Source of the DNA: a virus
DNA length: 24,958 nucleotides
Reading direction: 5' to 3' (one strand)
IMG/VR virus record: IMGVR_UViG_3300005828_000085
Location: 1 to 24,958 of that record
The first letter of the stretch is position 1, and each line of letters starts with the position of its first letter. Made by a program: the position numbers and the translations under genes. The notes below the pieces were generated by a model. The model saw only the letters and a list, made by a program, of their open reading frames with translations. It was not told where the DNA came from and did no database searches. This document shows, one piece after another, positions 14,318 through 21,513 of this stretch.

Positions 14318-15385
14318 TTAGGCGTCTTTAAAATCGTCGGCGGCGTCGGTGGTGATCGCAGGGCGTTTGTCCTTCGCGGACACCAGCACAGGCTGCCCTT
14401 CGGGTTTTATCGTCAATGCGTTCATCGTCTCAGCGTCCAACAGTTTCTCACCGGCTCCTATGCCGATGAGTTTTCGATCATACGCTGCATCCCCAAGTAC
14501 GGCAACAAGTTCTTCTTCGCCGACCCACTTCCGCATCGTATTAGCCCGGACCAACTTGTAGCCAGGGATCTCGTTACCCTTGAGCGCGAGCCCCTGGGCG
14601 TGTTCCTGCACGGCCTTCGCCCACGCCATCAGCGGCGGGATCATCTCCAGGTCGTCGGCCAGCTTGTCGGTATCCTCCGGCACGCTGAACTCCTGGGCGG
14701 CCAGGGCGTTGCGGTATGACTGCAGCTCCTGGCACTCGATGACGTGCGGGCAGAACCGGCACTGGTCCTCACCGGCGTTGTAGCTGTGCTTGCCCTTGAG
14801 GGCCGCCTGCTCTGCCAGGGCGACGTACTGCCGGACACCGGCCGCATACGCCAGGAGCGTCTCGCTGTGCGTCTCGTGCACCTTCGCGTGCCCGCCCTGG
14901 TGGACGATCAACTCCACCGGCCCGTTGTACTCGATCTCGTAGCAGCAGGCCGCGCCGTAGATCATGAGCTGGCTGGAGCTGGGCTCCACCGGGTGCATGC
15001 CGGTCTTCAGGTCGATGACCTTCAGCAGCTTGTCGTTCACCACCAGGGCGTCGATTGCGCCGGTCGCCCCATCCTCGCCGGTGATCGGCGTGAGGTGGCA
15101 GTTGACCTCGATGTGGATCTGGTTGTTGAAGTCTTCCTCGTGGTCGCGGACGTAGTTGACGTAGTCGACGATCGCCATGACATCCTCGACCGCGGCCGGA
15201 TCGTTCTGGTCGATCTGCCCGGTCAGTACGTCGGCGGCCAGCTCGTGCAGCATGGTCCCGCGCTCTGCCGCCGGGGAGCTGGTGTCCCTGGCCAGGGCCT
15301 CGGGCGATACCGCGGTGACGGAGGCGGAACACTTCAACCACCTGGGGGAACCGCTCGGGCTCCACTTCGCGTGTCCATTAATCAT
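14318..15385 (-). CDS. Cas4/RecB-like nuclease, DUF2800 family (355 aa)
   Basis: PD-(D/E)xK nuclease motifs are complete: GTMLHELA (His47), GAIDAL (Asp112), VIDLKTG (Asp125, Lys127) and QLMIY (Gln139, Tyr143). Four cysteines, Cys19 plus CRFC-x5-C (209, 212, 218), match the iron-sulphur cluster layout of Cas4 and AddB-type nucleases. Phage DUF2800 proteins occur directly beside DUF2815 SSBs, as here. Likely role: DNA end processing or recombination exonuclease in replication. Start: ATG at 15385, overlapping the upstream stop (ATGA). Confidence 0.9.
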   Translation of the reverse strand: MINGHAKWSPSGSPRWLKCSASVTAVSPEALARDTSSPAAERGTMLHELAADVLTGQIDQNDPAAVEDVMAIVDYVNYVRDHEEDFNNQIHIEVNCHLTPITGEDGATGAIDALVVNDKLLKVIDLKTGMHPVEPSSSQLMIYGAACCYEIEYNGPVELIVHQGGHAKVHETHSETLLAYAAGVRQYVALAEQAALKGKHSYNAGEDQCRFCPHVIECQELQSYRNALAAQEFSVPEDTDKLADDLEMIPPLMAWAKAVQEHAQGLALKGNEIPGYKLVRANTMRKWVGEEELVAVLGDAAYDRKLIGIGAGEKLLDAETMNALTIKPEGQPVLVSAKDKRPAITTDAADDFKDA

Positions 15386-15708
15386 AGTGCCAGGTACTCC
15401 TCTTTCGTGGCGGGTTGGGTCTGCTTCCTGGTGCGGAAGAAACCGATGCGGTCGTGCTTGGCCATGTACAGCCTGGCGTAGTACGCCCGGTGGTCGTTCG
15501 GGATCTTGAACCCGTCGTCGGACCGGGTGACGATCGCCGTCTCCCAGCGGATGCGCTCGACTACCATCGAGATACTGAAGTTCGTCCGGCCGGCGTTGTA
15601 CGCCTCATGGGCGAACCGCTCGATCAGTCGGTAGACGTGCGGGTTCTCCCGGTGGAACCGCTTGAAGGCCACCCACATGGGCCGCCTGAAGATCACCGGG
15701 GCGTTCAC
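15382..15708 (-). CDS. Small phage protein of a widespread unknown family (108 aa)
   Basis: The GTG start at 15708 overlaps the stop of the regulator gene (GTGA). The sequence has the pattern I recall from many phages: F-H-R-E-N-P-H-V-Y at about residue 18, helical E-R-F-A-H-E-A, ERIRWET at about 52 and N-D-H-R-A-Y-Y-A-R-L-Y-M at about 72, ending FFRTRKQ. Members commonly occur near replication genes and have no known function. The basic, helical composition would suit DNA binding. Its place between the regulator and Cas4-like nuclease supports a replication or regulatory role. Confidence 0.75.
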   Translation of the reverse strand: MNAPVIFRRPMWVAFKRFHRENPHVYRLIERFAHEAYNAGRTNFSISMVVERIRWETAIVTRSDDGFKIPNDHRAYYARLYMAKHDRIGFFRTRKQTQPATKEEYLAL

Positions 15709-15866
15709 TTCTTCTTGCTCCTTGCAAGGTAGTCCTCGATGGCGATACGGATGACCTGGGTGGTCTTGCGGCGTTCTTTCCTGGCGATCTTGTCCAGCTC
15801 CAGGCGCATGGCGGCCGGCATTCTGATTGCTATCTGTGAGTCGTGCTCTGCTGGTGCTTTGGGCAT
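15705..15866 (-). CDS. Ribbon-helix-helix (Arc/MetJ-type) transcription regulator (53 aa)
   Basis: From the ATG at 15866, preceded by GAGGAG, the protein has a beta strand QIAIRMP (about residues 11-17), then helix AMRLELDKIARKE and helix TTQVIRIAIEDYLARS. This is the strand-helix-helix layout of Arc-like dimeric repressors, at the usual length of about 50 residues. The strand would insert into the major groove. A longer in-frame start exists upstream but would run through the promoter. As first gene of the leftward operon, beside two overlapping promoters that share a palindrome, it is the best candidate to bind that site and regulate itself and the primase operon. Confidence 0.85.
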   Translation of the reverse strand: MPKAPAEHDSQIAIRMPAAMRLELDKIARKERRKTTQVIRIAIEDYLARSKKK

Positions 15867-15909
15867 GTCTATCTCCTCGTTAGTGTGGCGTCGTAGTTCG
15901 ACGGGATGC

Positions 15910-15939
15910 ACTATACACGAAACAGTTGCAGGGATGCAA
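15910..15939 (-). promoter_or_regulatory. Leftward sigma70-type promoter for the replication operon
   Basis: On the minus strand, -35 TTGCAT (15934-15939) and -10 TATAGT (15910-15915) are separated by 18 bp, with start of transcription expected near 15903. It leads into the regulator and replication genes. The -10 is close to consensus. Confidence 0.7.
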
Positions 15940-15940
15940 C
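15925..15940. promoter_or_regulatory. Palindromic operator overlapping two divergent promoters
   Basis: GTTGCA-GGGA-TGCAAC is a perfect 6-bp inverted repeat with a 4-bp centre, and both -35 boxes lie inside it. GGGATGCA is repeated at 15903-15910 and 15931-15938. A small dimeric protein bound here would affect both promoters. TGCAAC also appears in both duplicated leader cassettes. Confidence 0.6.
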
Positions 15941-15955
15941 GCCTGGGCATATACT
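15926..15955 (+). promoter_or_regulatory. Rightward sigma70-type promoter for the primase operon
   Basis: -35 TTGCAG (15926-15931) and -10 TATACT (15950-15955) are 18 bp apart, with transcription expected to start near 15962, about 30 bases before the primase start codon. The -10 is close to consensus. Confidence 0.7.
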
Positions 15956-15991
15956 GACCGACCCGCAGCATAACAACAGAGGAGATAATGC

Positions 15992-18052
15992 GTGATGGGA
16001 AGTAAAAAACAGGCCCCGGGGAAGGGGCCTACAAATGAACAGTTCCTGGCGGGAGTGTTCGGGGAAACTCATAATACCATCCTGGTCTGCAGTTTCAAGG
16101 GCCACCCCAAGGATGCACCGCAGTCCGCCTGGGTCCCGTTCAAGTGGCGCGAGGACTACGCCTGGGACGACCAGGCCAACAACTACTTCACCGTCAGCAC
16201 CTTCACCGGCAAGAACCGGCGCAAGCGCGACTTCGTCGCCCTGCATGTGGTGATGGTCGACGACGTGATCCTGAACGGGACCCACGTCGGCGGCAAGATC
16301 CCCAGGGAGGCGATCGCCCTACCCCCGACCTACGCCATCGAGACGTCGCCGGGCAACGCCCAGGTGGGCTACAAGCTCACCGAGCCGGTGACCGACCTGA
16401 CCATCGCCACCCGCCTGATCGCCGGCATCGCCAAGCGGGTGAGCCCGGACGAGACGGACCCGGGCATGCTGGGCGTCACCCGGTACGCCAAGCTCCCCCA
16501 GGGCGTGAACGGCAAGCACGGGCACGTCAACCGGATGAAGGGGTGGCACCCTGAGCGCACCTACACCGTGCGCGAGCTGTGCGCTGCCTACGACCTGGAC
16601 TACGAGGCCCTGATCGAGAAGCCGAAGCCTGTCCTGTTCGATACCGAGAGGTACCCGGAGGGCGGCCCGGTGGTCGAGGCCCTGGACTGGTACGCCCAGC
16701 TGGGCAGCCTGAAGGAGGAGACCCCGGACAAGTTCGAGCTGACCTGCCCCTGGGTCGATGGTCACAGCGAGGACCGTGACGACGGGTGCGCGATCGGCAA
16801 GCCAGGCTCCCACCCTGAGCTGCCCGGGTTCTGGTTCAAGTGCCACCACGGCAGCTGCCAGGACCGCACGCTCAACGATTTCATGTCCTGGTGCCGGGAG
16901 CAGGGGTTCGGCAAGACGGACGCCGCGGCCGACTTCGCCGGCCTGGAGGACGTCGACCTGGAGTACGAGCCCCCAAAGCCTGAGCCGGCGACGGGTTTCA
17001 AGCTATTCAGCTATGACAACCTGGACCCGGCGACCCCGCCCCCGCGGCAGCTGGTGGAGGATGTGCTCGTCTACGGCGAGATGACCCTGATCAGCGCGCA
17101 GCCCAACACCGGCAAGTCTGCCTTCGCCCTGGACCTGGCCGAGCACGTCGCGGCCGGCGATCCCTGGCACGGCAAGCTGGTGGAGCAGTGCACGGCCCTG
17201 TACGTCTGCGCGGAGTCACCGGCCACCATCGAGTCCAGGATGCGCGCGATCCGCGCCAGGCGGGGCGGCAGCGTCCCCCTGTACGGCACCTATGACCCGA
17301 TCACGTTGACGACCGAGGCCGACCGGAGCCTGTTCAGCGGCAAGATGAAGGCGACCCTGCGCGAGCTGCCAGGGACCAACCTGATCATCGTGGACACCTT
17401 CCGGTCCGCGACCCCAGGCATCGACGAGTCCGACGCGAAGGAGATCTCGCCGGTGGTGACCTACCTGCACCGCATGGCGCACGAGCTGGGCGTCCACGTC
17501 ATCCTGGTGCACCACACGACCAAGGCCGGCACGTCGTACTCTGGCTCCGGCGTGTTCGGGGCCATCGTCGACACCGAGATCGTGATCTGGGACGAAACGG
17601 ACCTGGACGGCGAGACCGAGGGACATGACAATCGCGGCTGCATCGTCGCCCACATCCGGCAGCAGCGCGGCCTGGCATCCAAGAACGAGGAGTTCTTCTA
17701 CCTGATCGAGTCGGCCGAGACGGGTCGGACCAACAACTTCGGGAAGCTCGAGACGGCCCCTGTGGTCCGCCAGGTCTCCCAGATGGAGCTGGATATGGGC
17801 CAGGCCGAGCGCGAGAGTGCCGAGGAGGAGCGCGCCAGGCTCGACCTGGAGGCGGATCTGGAGCGTATGGTGCATGCGACCCTGGCCGACCCGAGCATTG
17901 GAAAGGCGCGGTTGGCGCAGCTGTTAAGTATTGGTGAGAGGAGGGTGGATGCGGTGCGTCAGTTCGGCCTTGATAGGGGTGTTCTGGGCACCAATGGACG
18001 GCCTGGAAACGGGTGCAGATGGCACGTTATTCCAGAGTGTGACAGAGTATGA
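15992..18052 (+). CDS. Primase-helicase fusion: primase-like N-terminus plus RecA-like ATPase (686 aa)
   Basis: Three modules are visible. Residues about 15-210 resemble archaeo-eukaryotic/RepB-type primase domains, with VVMVDDV (Asp90, Asp91), AIETSPGNAQVGYKL and VTRYAKLPQGVNGK. Residues about 250-305 hold a Cys/His cluster (Cys252, His258, Cys266, Cys284, His286, Cys289) like zinc modules of phage primases. Residues about 340-585 form a RecA-fold ATPase: Walker A SAQPNTGKS (368-376), Walker B LIIVD (464-468), then GVHVILVHHTT. Together these would make primers and translocate on DNA. The C-terminal 90 residues are charged and helical. Start: GTG at 15992 with GGAG seven bases before; the next codon, ATG at 15995, is an alternative. 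First gene of the rightward operon. Confidence 0.88.
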   Translation: MMGSKKQAPGKGPTNEQFLAGVFGETHNTILVCSFKGHPKDAPQSAWVPFKWREDYAWDDQANNYFTVSTFTGKNRRKRDFVALHVVMVDDVILNGTHVGGKIPREAIALPPTYAIETSPGNAQVGYKLTEPVTDLTIATRLIAGIAKRVSPDETDPGMLGVTRYAKLPQGVNGKHGHVNRMKGWHPERTYTVRELCAAYDLDYEALIEKPKPVLFDTERYPEGGPVVEALDWYAQLGSLKEETPDKFELTCPWVDGHSEDRDDGCAIGKPGSHPELPGFWFKCHHGSCQDRTLNDFMSWCREQGFGKTDAAADFAGLEDVDLEYEPPKPEPATGFKLFSYDNLDPATPPPRQLVEDVLVYGEMTLISAQPNTGKSAFALDLAEHVAAGDPWHGKLVEQCTALYVCAESPATIESRMRAIRARRGGSVPLYGTYDPITLTTEADRSLFSGKMKATLRELPGTNLIIVDTFRSATPGIDESDAKEISPVVTYLHRMAHELGVHVILVHHTTKAGTSYSGSGVFGAIVDTEIVIWDETDLDGETEGHDNRGCIVAHIRQQRGLASKNEEFFYLIESAETGRTNNFGKLETAPVVRQVSQMELDMGQAERESAEEERARLDLEADLERMVHATLADPSIGKARLAQLLSIGERRVDAVRQFGLDRGVLGTNGRPGNGCRWHVIPECDRV

Positions 18053-18066
18053 CAGAGTATGACGTC
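18037..18066 (+). repeat. Three 10-bp direct repeats at the end of the primase gene
   Basis: GTGTGACAGA, GTATGACAGA and GTATGACGTC follow each other without a gap and cover the stop codon of the primase gene (18050-18052). GTGTGACA recurs at 18084-18091. The spacing of one helical turn is typical of protein-binding iterons. Confidence 0.6.
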
Positions 18067-18071
18067 ATACT
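18056..18071. repeat. Perfect 16-bp palindrome after the primase gene
   Basis: AGTATGACGTCATACT is its own reverse complement. It merges with the third direct repeat to its left and lies 17 bases before a strong hairpin. Possible binding site for a dimeric regulator or replication protein. Confidence 0.6.
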
Positions 18072-18088
18072 GTCCTACTAGTGGTGTG

Positions 18089-18115
18089 ACACGCCCCCCT
18101 TTAGGGGGAGCGTGT
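18089..18115 (+). terminator. Strong GC hairpin between primase and following genes
   Basis: ACACGC plus CCCCC (18089-18099) pair with GGGGG and GCGTGT (18104-18108, 18110-18115) around a TTTA loop, with one bulged A. This is an 11-bp stem in the spacer right after the primase gene. No U-tract follows, so termination may be partial or factor-dependent; transcript-end protection is an alternative. Confidence 0.5.
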
Positions 18116-18159
18116 ACACACCGCGGAACCGCGAGATATTACTGGGGAGTGGAGCACGA

Positions 18160-18468
18160 GTGGAACGCAGGAAATTAATTCAGGTGGCGGTGTTGGCGAC
18201 CCTGGCCAGCAGGCCGGCCTGGGGGCAGCAGTGTGACGGGCAGCTGATCTCGGCCAACACGATGATGTCGTTCACCGGTGGCAGCCTGTCACCCGGCCAG
18301 GAGGATCTGCTGACCGACCTGACCCGGGCCTTGAACGACCCGGGCAAGGTGGTGACCCAATTCGAGGACCAGGCGGTGTGCATCACCGATGTGGTCCAGG
18401 AACCCGACGGCATCTTCGCCGTCGACAACAAGCTGCTGCGGCAGCGCAATTACTTCGAGGAGAAGTGA
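18160..18468 (+). CDS. Small exported protein with signal peptide (102 aa, GTG start)
   Basis: The GTG at 18160 has GGAG five bases before it. A longer in-frame reading from 18112 starts inside the hairpin region and lacks a clear ribosome-binding site. The N-terminus has the three parts of a Sec signal peptide: basic ERRK, hydrophobic LIQVAVLATLA, and SRPAWG with likely cleavage near residues 22-24. The mature part is about 80 residues, with two cysteines (in QQCDG and AVCITD) that could form a disulphide in the periplasm. No lipobox is visible. Family not recognised. A periplasmic phage protein made with packaging genes might act in superinfection exclusion or envelope change; this is inference. 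Confidence 0.7.
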   Translation: MERRKLIQVAVLATLASRPAWGQQCDGQLISANTMMSFTGGSLSPGQEDLLTDLTRALNDPGKVVTQFEDQAVCITDVVQEPDGIFAVDNKLLRQRNYFEEK

Positions 18469-18470
18469 GC

Positions 18471-18734
18471 ATGGAAAAACCAGACGGACTGCAACTGACT
18501 GATGACCAGGTCAAGGCGATGATGGAGTGGCAGATGCACGCGGGGTACTGGGTCACCAGCCAGGCGGTGGCCCTGCACGGCATCGCCGAGCGTGAGGGGC
18601 TCGAGCTGGGGGACGATGACGTGCTGCGCGTTTCCCTGGAGCTGTTCAAGCTGGCCAGGGACGAGGATGTACAACGGCAGGCTGCCCAGGGTACGATGGT
18701 AGACCCGGTCACAGGCGAGGAGATCAAACCGTGA
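18471..18734 (+). CDS. Hypothetical phage protein (87 aa)
   Basis: The ATG at 18471 follows GGAG at the end of the upstream gene by eight bases. The product is acidic and helical (DDQVKAMMEWQMHAGYWVTS, then DDDVLRVSLELFKLARDED) and ends with DPVTGEEIKP. No domain is recognised. Coupled by GTGA overlap to the next small gene; part of a row of small genes before the terminase. Confidence 0.75.
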   Translation: MEKPDGLQLTDDQVKAMMEWQMHAGYWVTSQAVALHGIAEREGLELGDDDVLRVSLELFKLARDEDVQRQAAQGTMVDPVTGEEIKP

Positions 18735-18904
18735 GATCGAGTTACACCAGAACCACCAGCAAGGGCGCGCCCACCGAGTTGAACACCCGGCCGCCAGGGT
18801 ACAAGGACCTGGAGGATCGCATCCTGGAGCTGGAGAACAAACTCTACGCCCTGGAGCGGTTGTACGCCGACCTGTCCAAACCTGAACCCCCTACCGCCGC
18901 ATGA
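18731..18904 (+). CDS. Small coiled-coil protein (57 aa, GTG start)
   Basis: This gene fills what would otherwise be a gap. The GTG at 18731 overlaps the preceding stop (GTGA), and its TGA at 18902-18904 overlaps the ATG of the next gene (ATGA). The N-terminal third is basic with Ser and Thr (RSSYTRTTSKG). Residues about 24-50 (YKDLEDRILELENKLYALER) form an ideal heptad coiled coil, so it probably dimerises or binds a neighbour. The double overlap is strong evidence that it is real. Function unknown. Confidence 0.75.
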   Translation: MRSSYTRTTSKGAPTELNTRPPGYKDLEDRILELENKLYALERLYADLSKPEPPTAA

Positions 18905-19155
18905 GTGCCATCGTGATTGATGGGGCCGACGACGCGATCATCGGGTATGCCGATGATCCGTTTCGCGTGGTGTACGATTACGAGAAGCTGATCGACGTCT
19001 TCGCGAACAAGGGCGACCGGGACAGTGGCGTCGAGTGGGTAGAGTTCAACGTGATTCGCGGCCTGGCCTACATCGCCGACGGCAGCCAACCTGTGATAGT
19101 CTACCCGGCAGAGCGCGAGGAGATCGACATGCGCGCGGATGAGTTGGAGGACTGA
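18901..19155 (+). CDS. Hypothetical phage protein (84 aa)
   Basis: The ATG at 18901 overlaps the previous stop. The product (MSAIVIDGADDAIIGYADDP...VYDYEKLIDVF...EFNVIRGLAYIADGSQPVIVY) follows a pattern I recall from small phage proteins of unknown function: a 'D-D-A-I-I-G' opening, a 'V-Y-D-Y-E-K' block and an 'E-F-N-x-x-x-G' block. It is acidic overall. It precedes the small terminase gene with the ribosome-binding site GGAGG in its end. Confidence 0.75.
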   Translation: MSAIVIDGADDAIIGYADDPFRVVYDYEKLIDVFANKGDRDSGVEWVEFNVIRGLAYIADGSQPVIVYPAEREEIDMRADELED

Positions 19156-19156
19156 C

Positions 19157-19594
19157 ATGGCCGGAGCAGCGAAGAAAAACCCCGCGCTCAAGCGCAACCA
19201 ACCCAACAGGACGGGCCGCCCGACGGCCTACAAACCTGAGTATTGCGACCTGGTAGTCAAGATCGGCAAGCAGGGTAAATCCATTACAGCGATGGCCAAC
19301 GTCTGCGGCGTGCACCGTGACACGCTGTACGAGTGGGCGGAAGTGCATCCCGCGTTTTCCGACGCCTTAACGCGCGCGCGGGGGCACAGCCTCGAGTGGT
19401 GGGAGTCGACGGCCCAGGGCCAGGCCCGCGGCAAGTACGATGGAGCCAACGGCAACACCCTGGCGTTCATGCTCAAAAATCAACATCCGGATCAGTACCG
19501 CGACCGCCGCGAGATTGATCACAGCGGTGAGCTGCGCCTGGTGGAGATCGACTTCAGCGGGTTCGAGGGGGATGCCGATGACGGAACAGATTGA
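19157..19594 (+). CDS. terS: Terminase small subunit (145 aa)
   Basis: The ATG at 19157 has GGAGG six bases upstream. After a basic N-terminus (GAAKKNPALKRNQPNRTGRP) comes a helix-turn-helix region, SITAMANVCGVHRDTLYEWAEVHPAFSDALTRA (written here in outline; residues about 43-75), typical of small terminases that recognise phage DNA. The C-terminal part is for oligomerisation and large-subunit contact. It lies two small genes before the large subunit and overlaps the next gene by 17 bp. It should select the packaging site on the genome. Confidence 0.85.
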   Translation: MAGAAKKNPALKRNQPNRTGRPTAYKPEYCDLVVKIGKQGKSITAMANVCGVHRDTLYEWAEVHPAFSDALTRARGHSLEWWESTAQGQARGKYDGANGNTLAFMLKNQHPDQYRDRREIDHSGELRLVEIDFSGFEGDADDGTD

Positions 19595-19865
19595 GCAAGC
19601 GCAGCGGGTCATCGACCTGCAGAAGCGCGTGATCCTGGAGCAGCACGAGGAGATCCTGGCACTCAAGCACGAGCTGGCCAGGCAGAAGTGTCACACCTTC
19701 CGCTCCACACCCAACATGGTCGGGTTCATGACCAACAGCCAGGTCGAGAAGGTGACCAAGTGCGCCAACGGCTGCAGCGACAAGTACCTGCGGATGGAGA
19801 CGCGCCCTGGCGCATTCGTCTGGCAGTGCACCAGCTGCGGTAACGAGCAGGCGGTGCTGCGATGA
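19578..19865 (+). CDS. Small coiled-coil zinc-ribbon protein (95 aa)
   Basis: The ATG at 19578 lies inside the end of the small terminase gene, with GAGGGGG before it. The N-terminal 35 residues (QAQRVIDLQKRVILEQHEEI) are a coiled coil. The C-terminal part has two cysteine pairs, C-A-N-G-C and C-T-S-C, about 25 residues apart, which looks like a zinc ribbon. It may help the terminase or bind DNA at the packaging site, judging by position; no family is recognised. Confidence 0.75.
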   Translation: MTEQIEQAQRVIDLQKRVILEQHEEILALKHELARQKCHTFRSTPNMVGFMTNSQVEKVTKCANGCSDKYLRMETRPGAFVWQCTSCGNEQAVLR

Positions 19866-20038
19866 TCGAGCTGCGGTTTATCGAGCGCATCGACGAGGGC
19901 GGCACCCTGCGTCGCATCCTGCAGACCAGGGACGCGGCCTACGCCCCCTGGAAGGATGTGCCCTGCCTCACCCTGGAATCCCAGGAGCGCGACGCCAGGG
20001 AGGCGGCAGAGGACGCCAACGTGAGAGACTACAGTTGA
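19862..20038 (+). CDS. Small hypothetical protein between terminase genes (58 aa)
   Basis: The ATG at 19862 overlaps the stop of the zinc-ribbon gene (ATGA), and its TGA overlaps the TTG start of the large terminase (TTGA). This double coupling argues that it is real. The product has a beta-like opening (IELRFIERIDEGGTLRRIL), W-K-D-V-P in the middle and an acidic helical end. Short proteins with a similar 'Y-x-x-W-K-D-V-P' turn are common in phages, but no function is known to me. Confidence 0.7.
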   Translation: MIELRFIERIDEGGTLRRILQTRDAAYAPWKDVPCLTLESQERDAREAAEDANVRDYS

Positions 20039-21513
20039 GCGCGGCCGCCGGCAGGAGCGTCGACGCCCCTGGCGTCAAGCTCAAGTACAAGCCCCAGGGC
20101 TCGGTCCTGGCGGAGTTCCACCGGCGCAACGAGTTTGTGCGTATCGTCGTCGGCCCCCTGGGCAGCGGCAAGACCTTCGCGGCGATCTCCCAGGTCCTGC
20201 GCTCGATCCATGAGCAGACACCCAACGCCGCCGGCGTCCGCAAGTCCAGGTGGTGCATCGCCCGTAACAGCCTGCCGGACCTGCTGTCCACCACCATCCC
20301 CGACGTCAAGGCGGTGGTCGATGACATGGGCATCGGTGAGTGGGGCATGGGTAAGGTCATCGCCTGGCGGTGCAAGTACCGACGCGCCGACGGCACCACC
20401 GTCGAGGGCGAGATCATGTTCAGGTCCTTCGACGGCGAGCAGGATGTGGTCAAGGCCCGCGGCATGCAGCTGTCCGGGATCTGGGTCGACGAGCTGGGCG
20501 AGTTCCACAAGACCAACCTGGACATGCTGATCGGCCGGGTGAAGCGATTCCCGGCCAAGGTCGAGGTGCCGAACGCCAAGTTCGAGTGCCTGGGCACCAG
20601 CAACGCGGTGGCGAAGGATCACTGGCTGGCTGAGATCGCCCTGGCGCACACACCACCACCCAACTGGTGGATCGGCATCCAGCCTGGCGGCGTGATCATG
20701 AAGGGCAACACCTGGGTCGAGAACCCCCTGGCAGAGAACCGCAAGAACCTGCCCAAGAATTACTACCTGGACCAGTGCTCCGGCAAGAAGGAGTCCTGGA
20801 TCAGGCAGAACCTGGCCAACGAGTTCGTCCACCACAGCGACGGCCGGCCTGTCCATCCCAGCTTCAACGAGCAGATCCACGTCGCCCCGGTCAAGGCCAC
20901 CTACGGCCTGCCCCTGTACGTCGGCATCGACTTCGGGCGCACGCCGGCCGCGGTCATCGGCCAACGCCAGGTCAACGGGCAGTGGTACTTCCTCAAGGAG
21001 CTGGTGACCACCAACATGGGCGCGGACAAGTTCGGGCCCCTGCTGAAGGACTACCTCAACGAACACTTCCAGGGCTTCGAGATCGCCGACGTGACCGGCG
21101 ACCCGAGCGGCGACTACGGCACGCAATCGAGCGACGACACCGCCTTCGACCTCCTGGCGATGGGCGGCATCTACGGCACCCCGGCCTACACCAACGACCC
21201 GCAGATCCGCTACGCGGCCCTGGACGCGCAGCTGTCCGTCCTGATCGAGGGGCAGCCCGGGCTCCTGGTCGACCCCAGCTGCACCACCTTGATCAGAGGC
21301 CTGGCAGGGGAGTATTGTTTCAGGCGTATCCAGGTGGTCGGGGCCGAACGGTTCACCGATAAGCCCGACAAAGGCCCGACCTCGCACGTCTGCGAGGCGT
21401 CCCATTACCTGCTCCTGGGAGCAGGCGAGGGTGAGGCCCTGTTCGAGCAGAGTTGGGAATTAGAGACAGCTGGTATAGAATCCTGGGCACCACCCGATAA
21501 ATACTTCGAGTAA
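20035..21513 (+). CDS. terL: Terminase large subunit (492 aa, TTG start)
   Basis: The ATPase domain has Walker A GPLGSGKT (residues 40-47) and Walker B with GIWVDEL (Asp152, catalytic Glu153). A coupling-type T-S-N motif is near residue 190 (LGTSNA). The nuclease domain has VGIDFGRTP (Asp299) and DVTGDPSGDYG (Asp356, Asp360), the acidic triad of the RNase H-like fold. Length is normal for the family. Start is TTG at 20035, overlapping the previous gene; no better ATG lies near the conserved region. It cuts concatemeric DNA and drives it into the prohead through the portal. Confidence 0.95.
   Translation: MSAAAGRSVDAPGVKLKYKPQGSVLAEFHRRNEFVRIVVGPLGSGKTFAAISQVLRSIHEQTPNAAGVRKSRWCIARNSLPDLLSTTIPDVKAVVDDMGIGEWGMGKVIAWRCKYRRADGTTVEGEIMFRSFDGEQDVVKARGMQLSGIWVDELGEFHKTNLDMLIGRVKRFPAKVEVPNAKFECLGTSNAVAKDHWLAEIALAHTPPPNWWIGIQPGGVIMKGNTWVENPLAENRKNLPKNYYLDQCSGKKESWIRQNLANEFVHHSDGRPVHPSFNEQIHVAPVKATYGLPLYVGIDFGRTPAAVIGQRQVNGQWYFLKELVTTNMGADKFGPLLKDYLNEHFQGFEIADVTGDPSGDYGTQSSDDTAFDLLAMGGIYGTPAYTNDPQIRYAALDAQLSVLIEGQPGLLVDPSCTTLIRGLAGEYCFRRIQVVGAERFTDKPDKGPTSHVCEASHYLLLGAGEGEALFEQSWELETAGIESWAPPDKYFE

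Noticed and set aside
15866-15971. An 88-residue reading of the ribbon-helix-helix regulator
   Set aside because: The extra N-terminus would be encoded across the promoter and operator. The ATG at 15866 has a proper ribosome-binding site and gives the usual Arc-like length.
18037-18066. Short direct repeats as a CRISPR array
   Set aside because: Repeats are 10 bp and contiguous, with no spacers and no cas genes; they fit a protein-binding site instead. The Cas4-like nuclease belongs to the phage replication set.
20029-21405. A 458-residue minus-strand frame across the large terminase
   Set aside because: The terminase on the other strand has all ATPase and nuclease motifs. The antisense frame has biased composition and no domain pattern.
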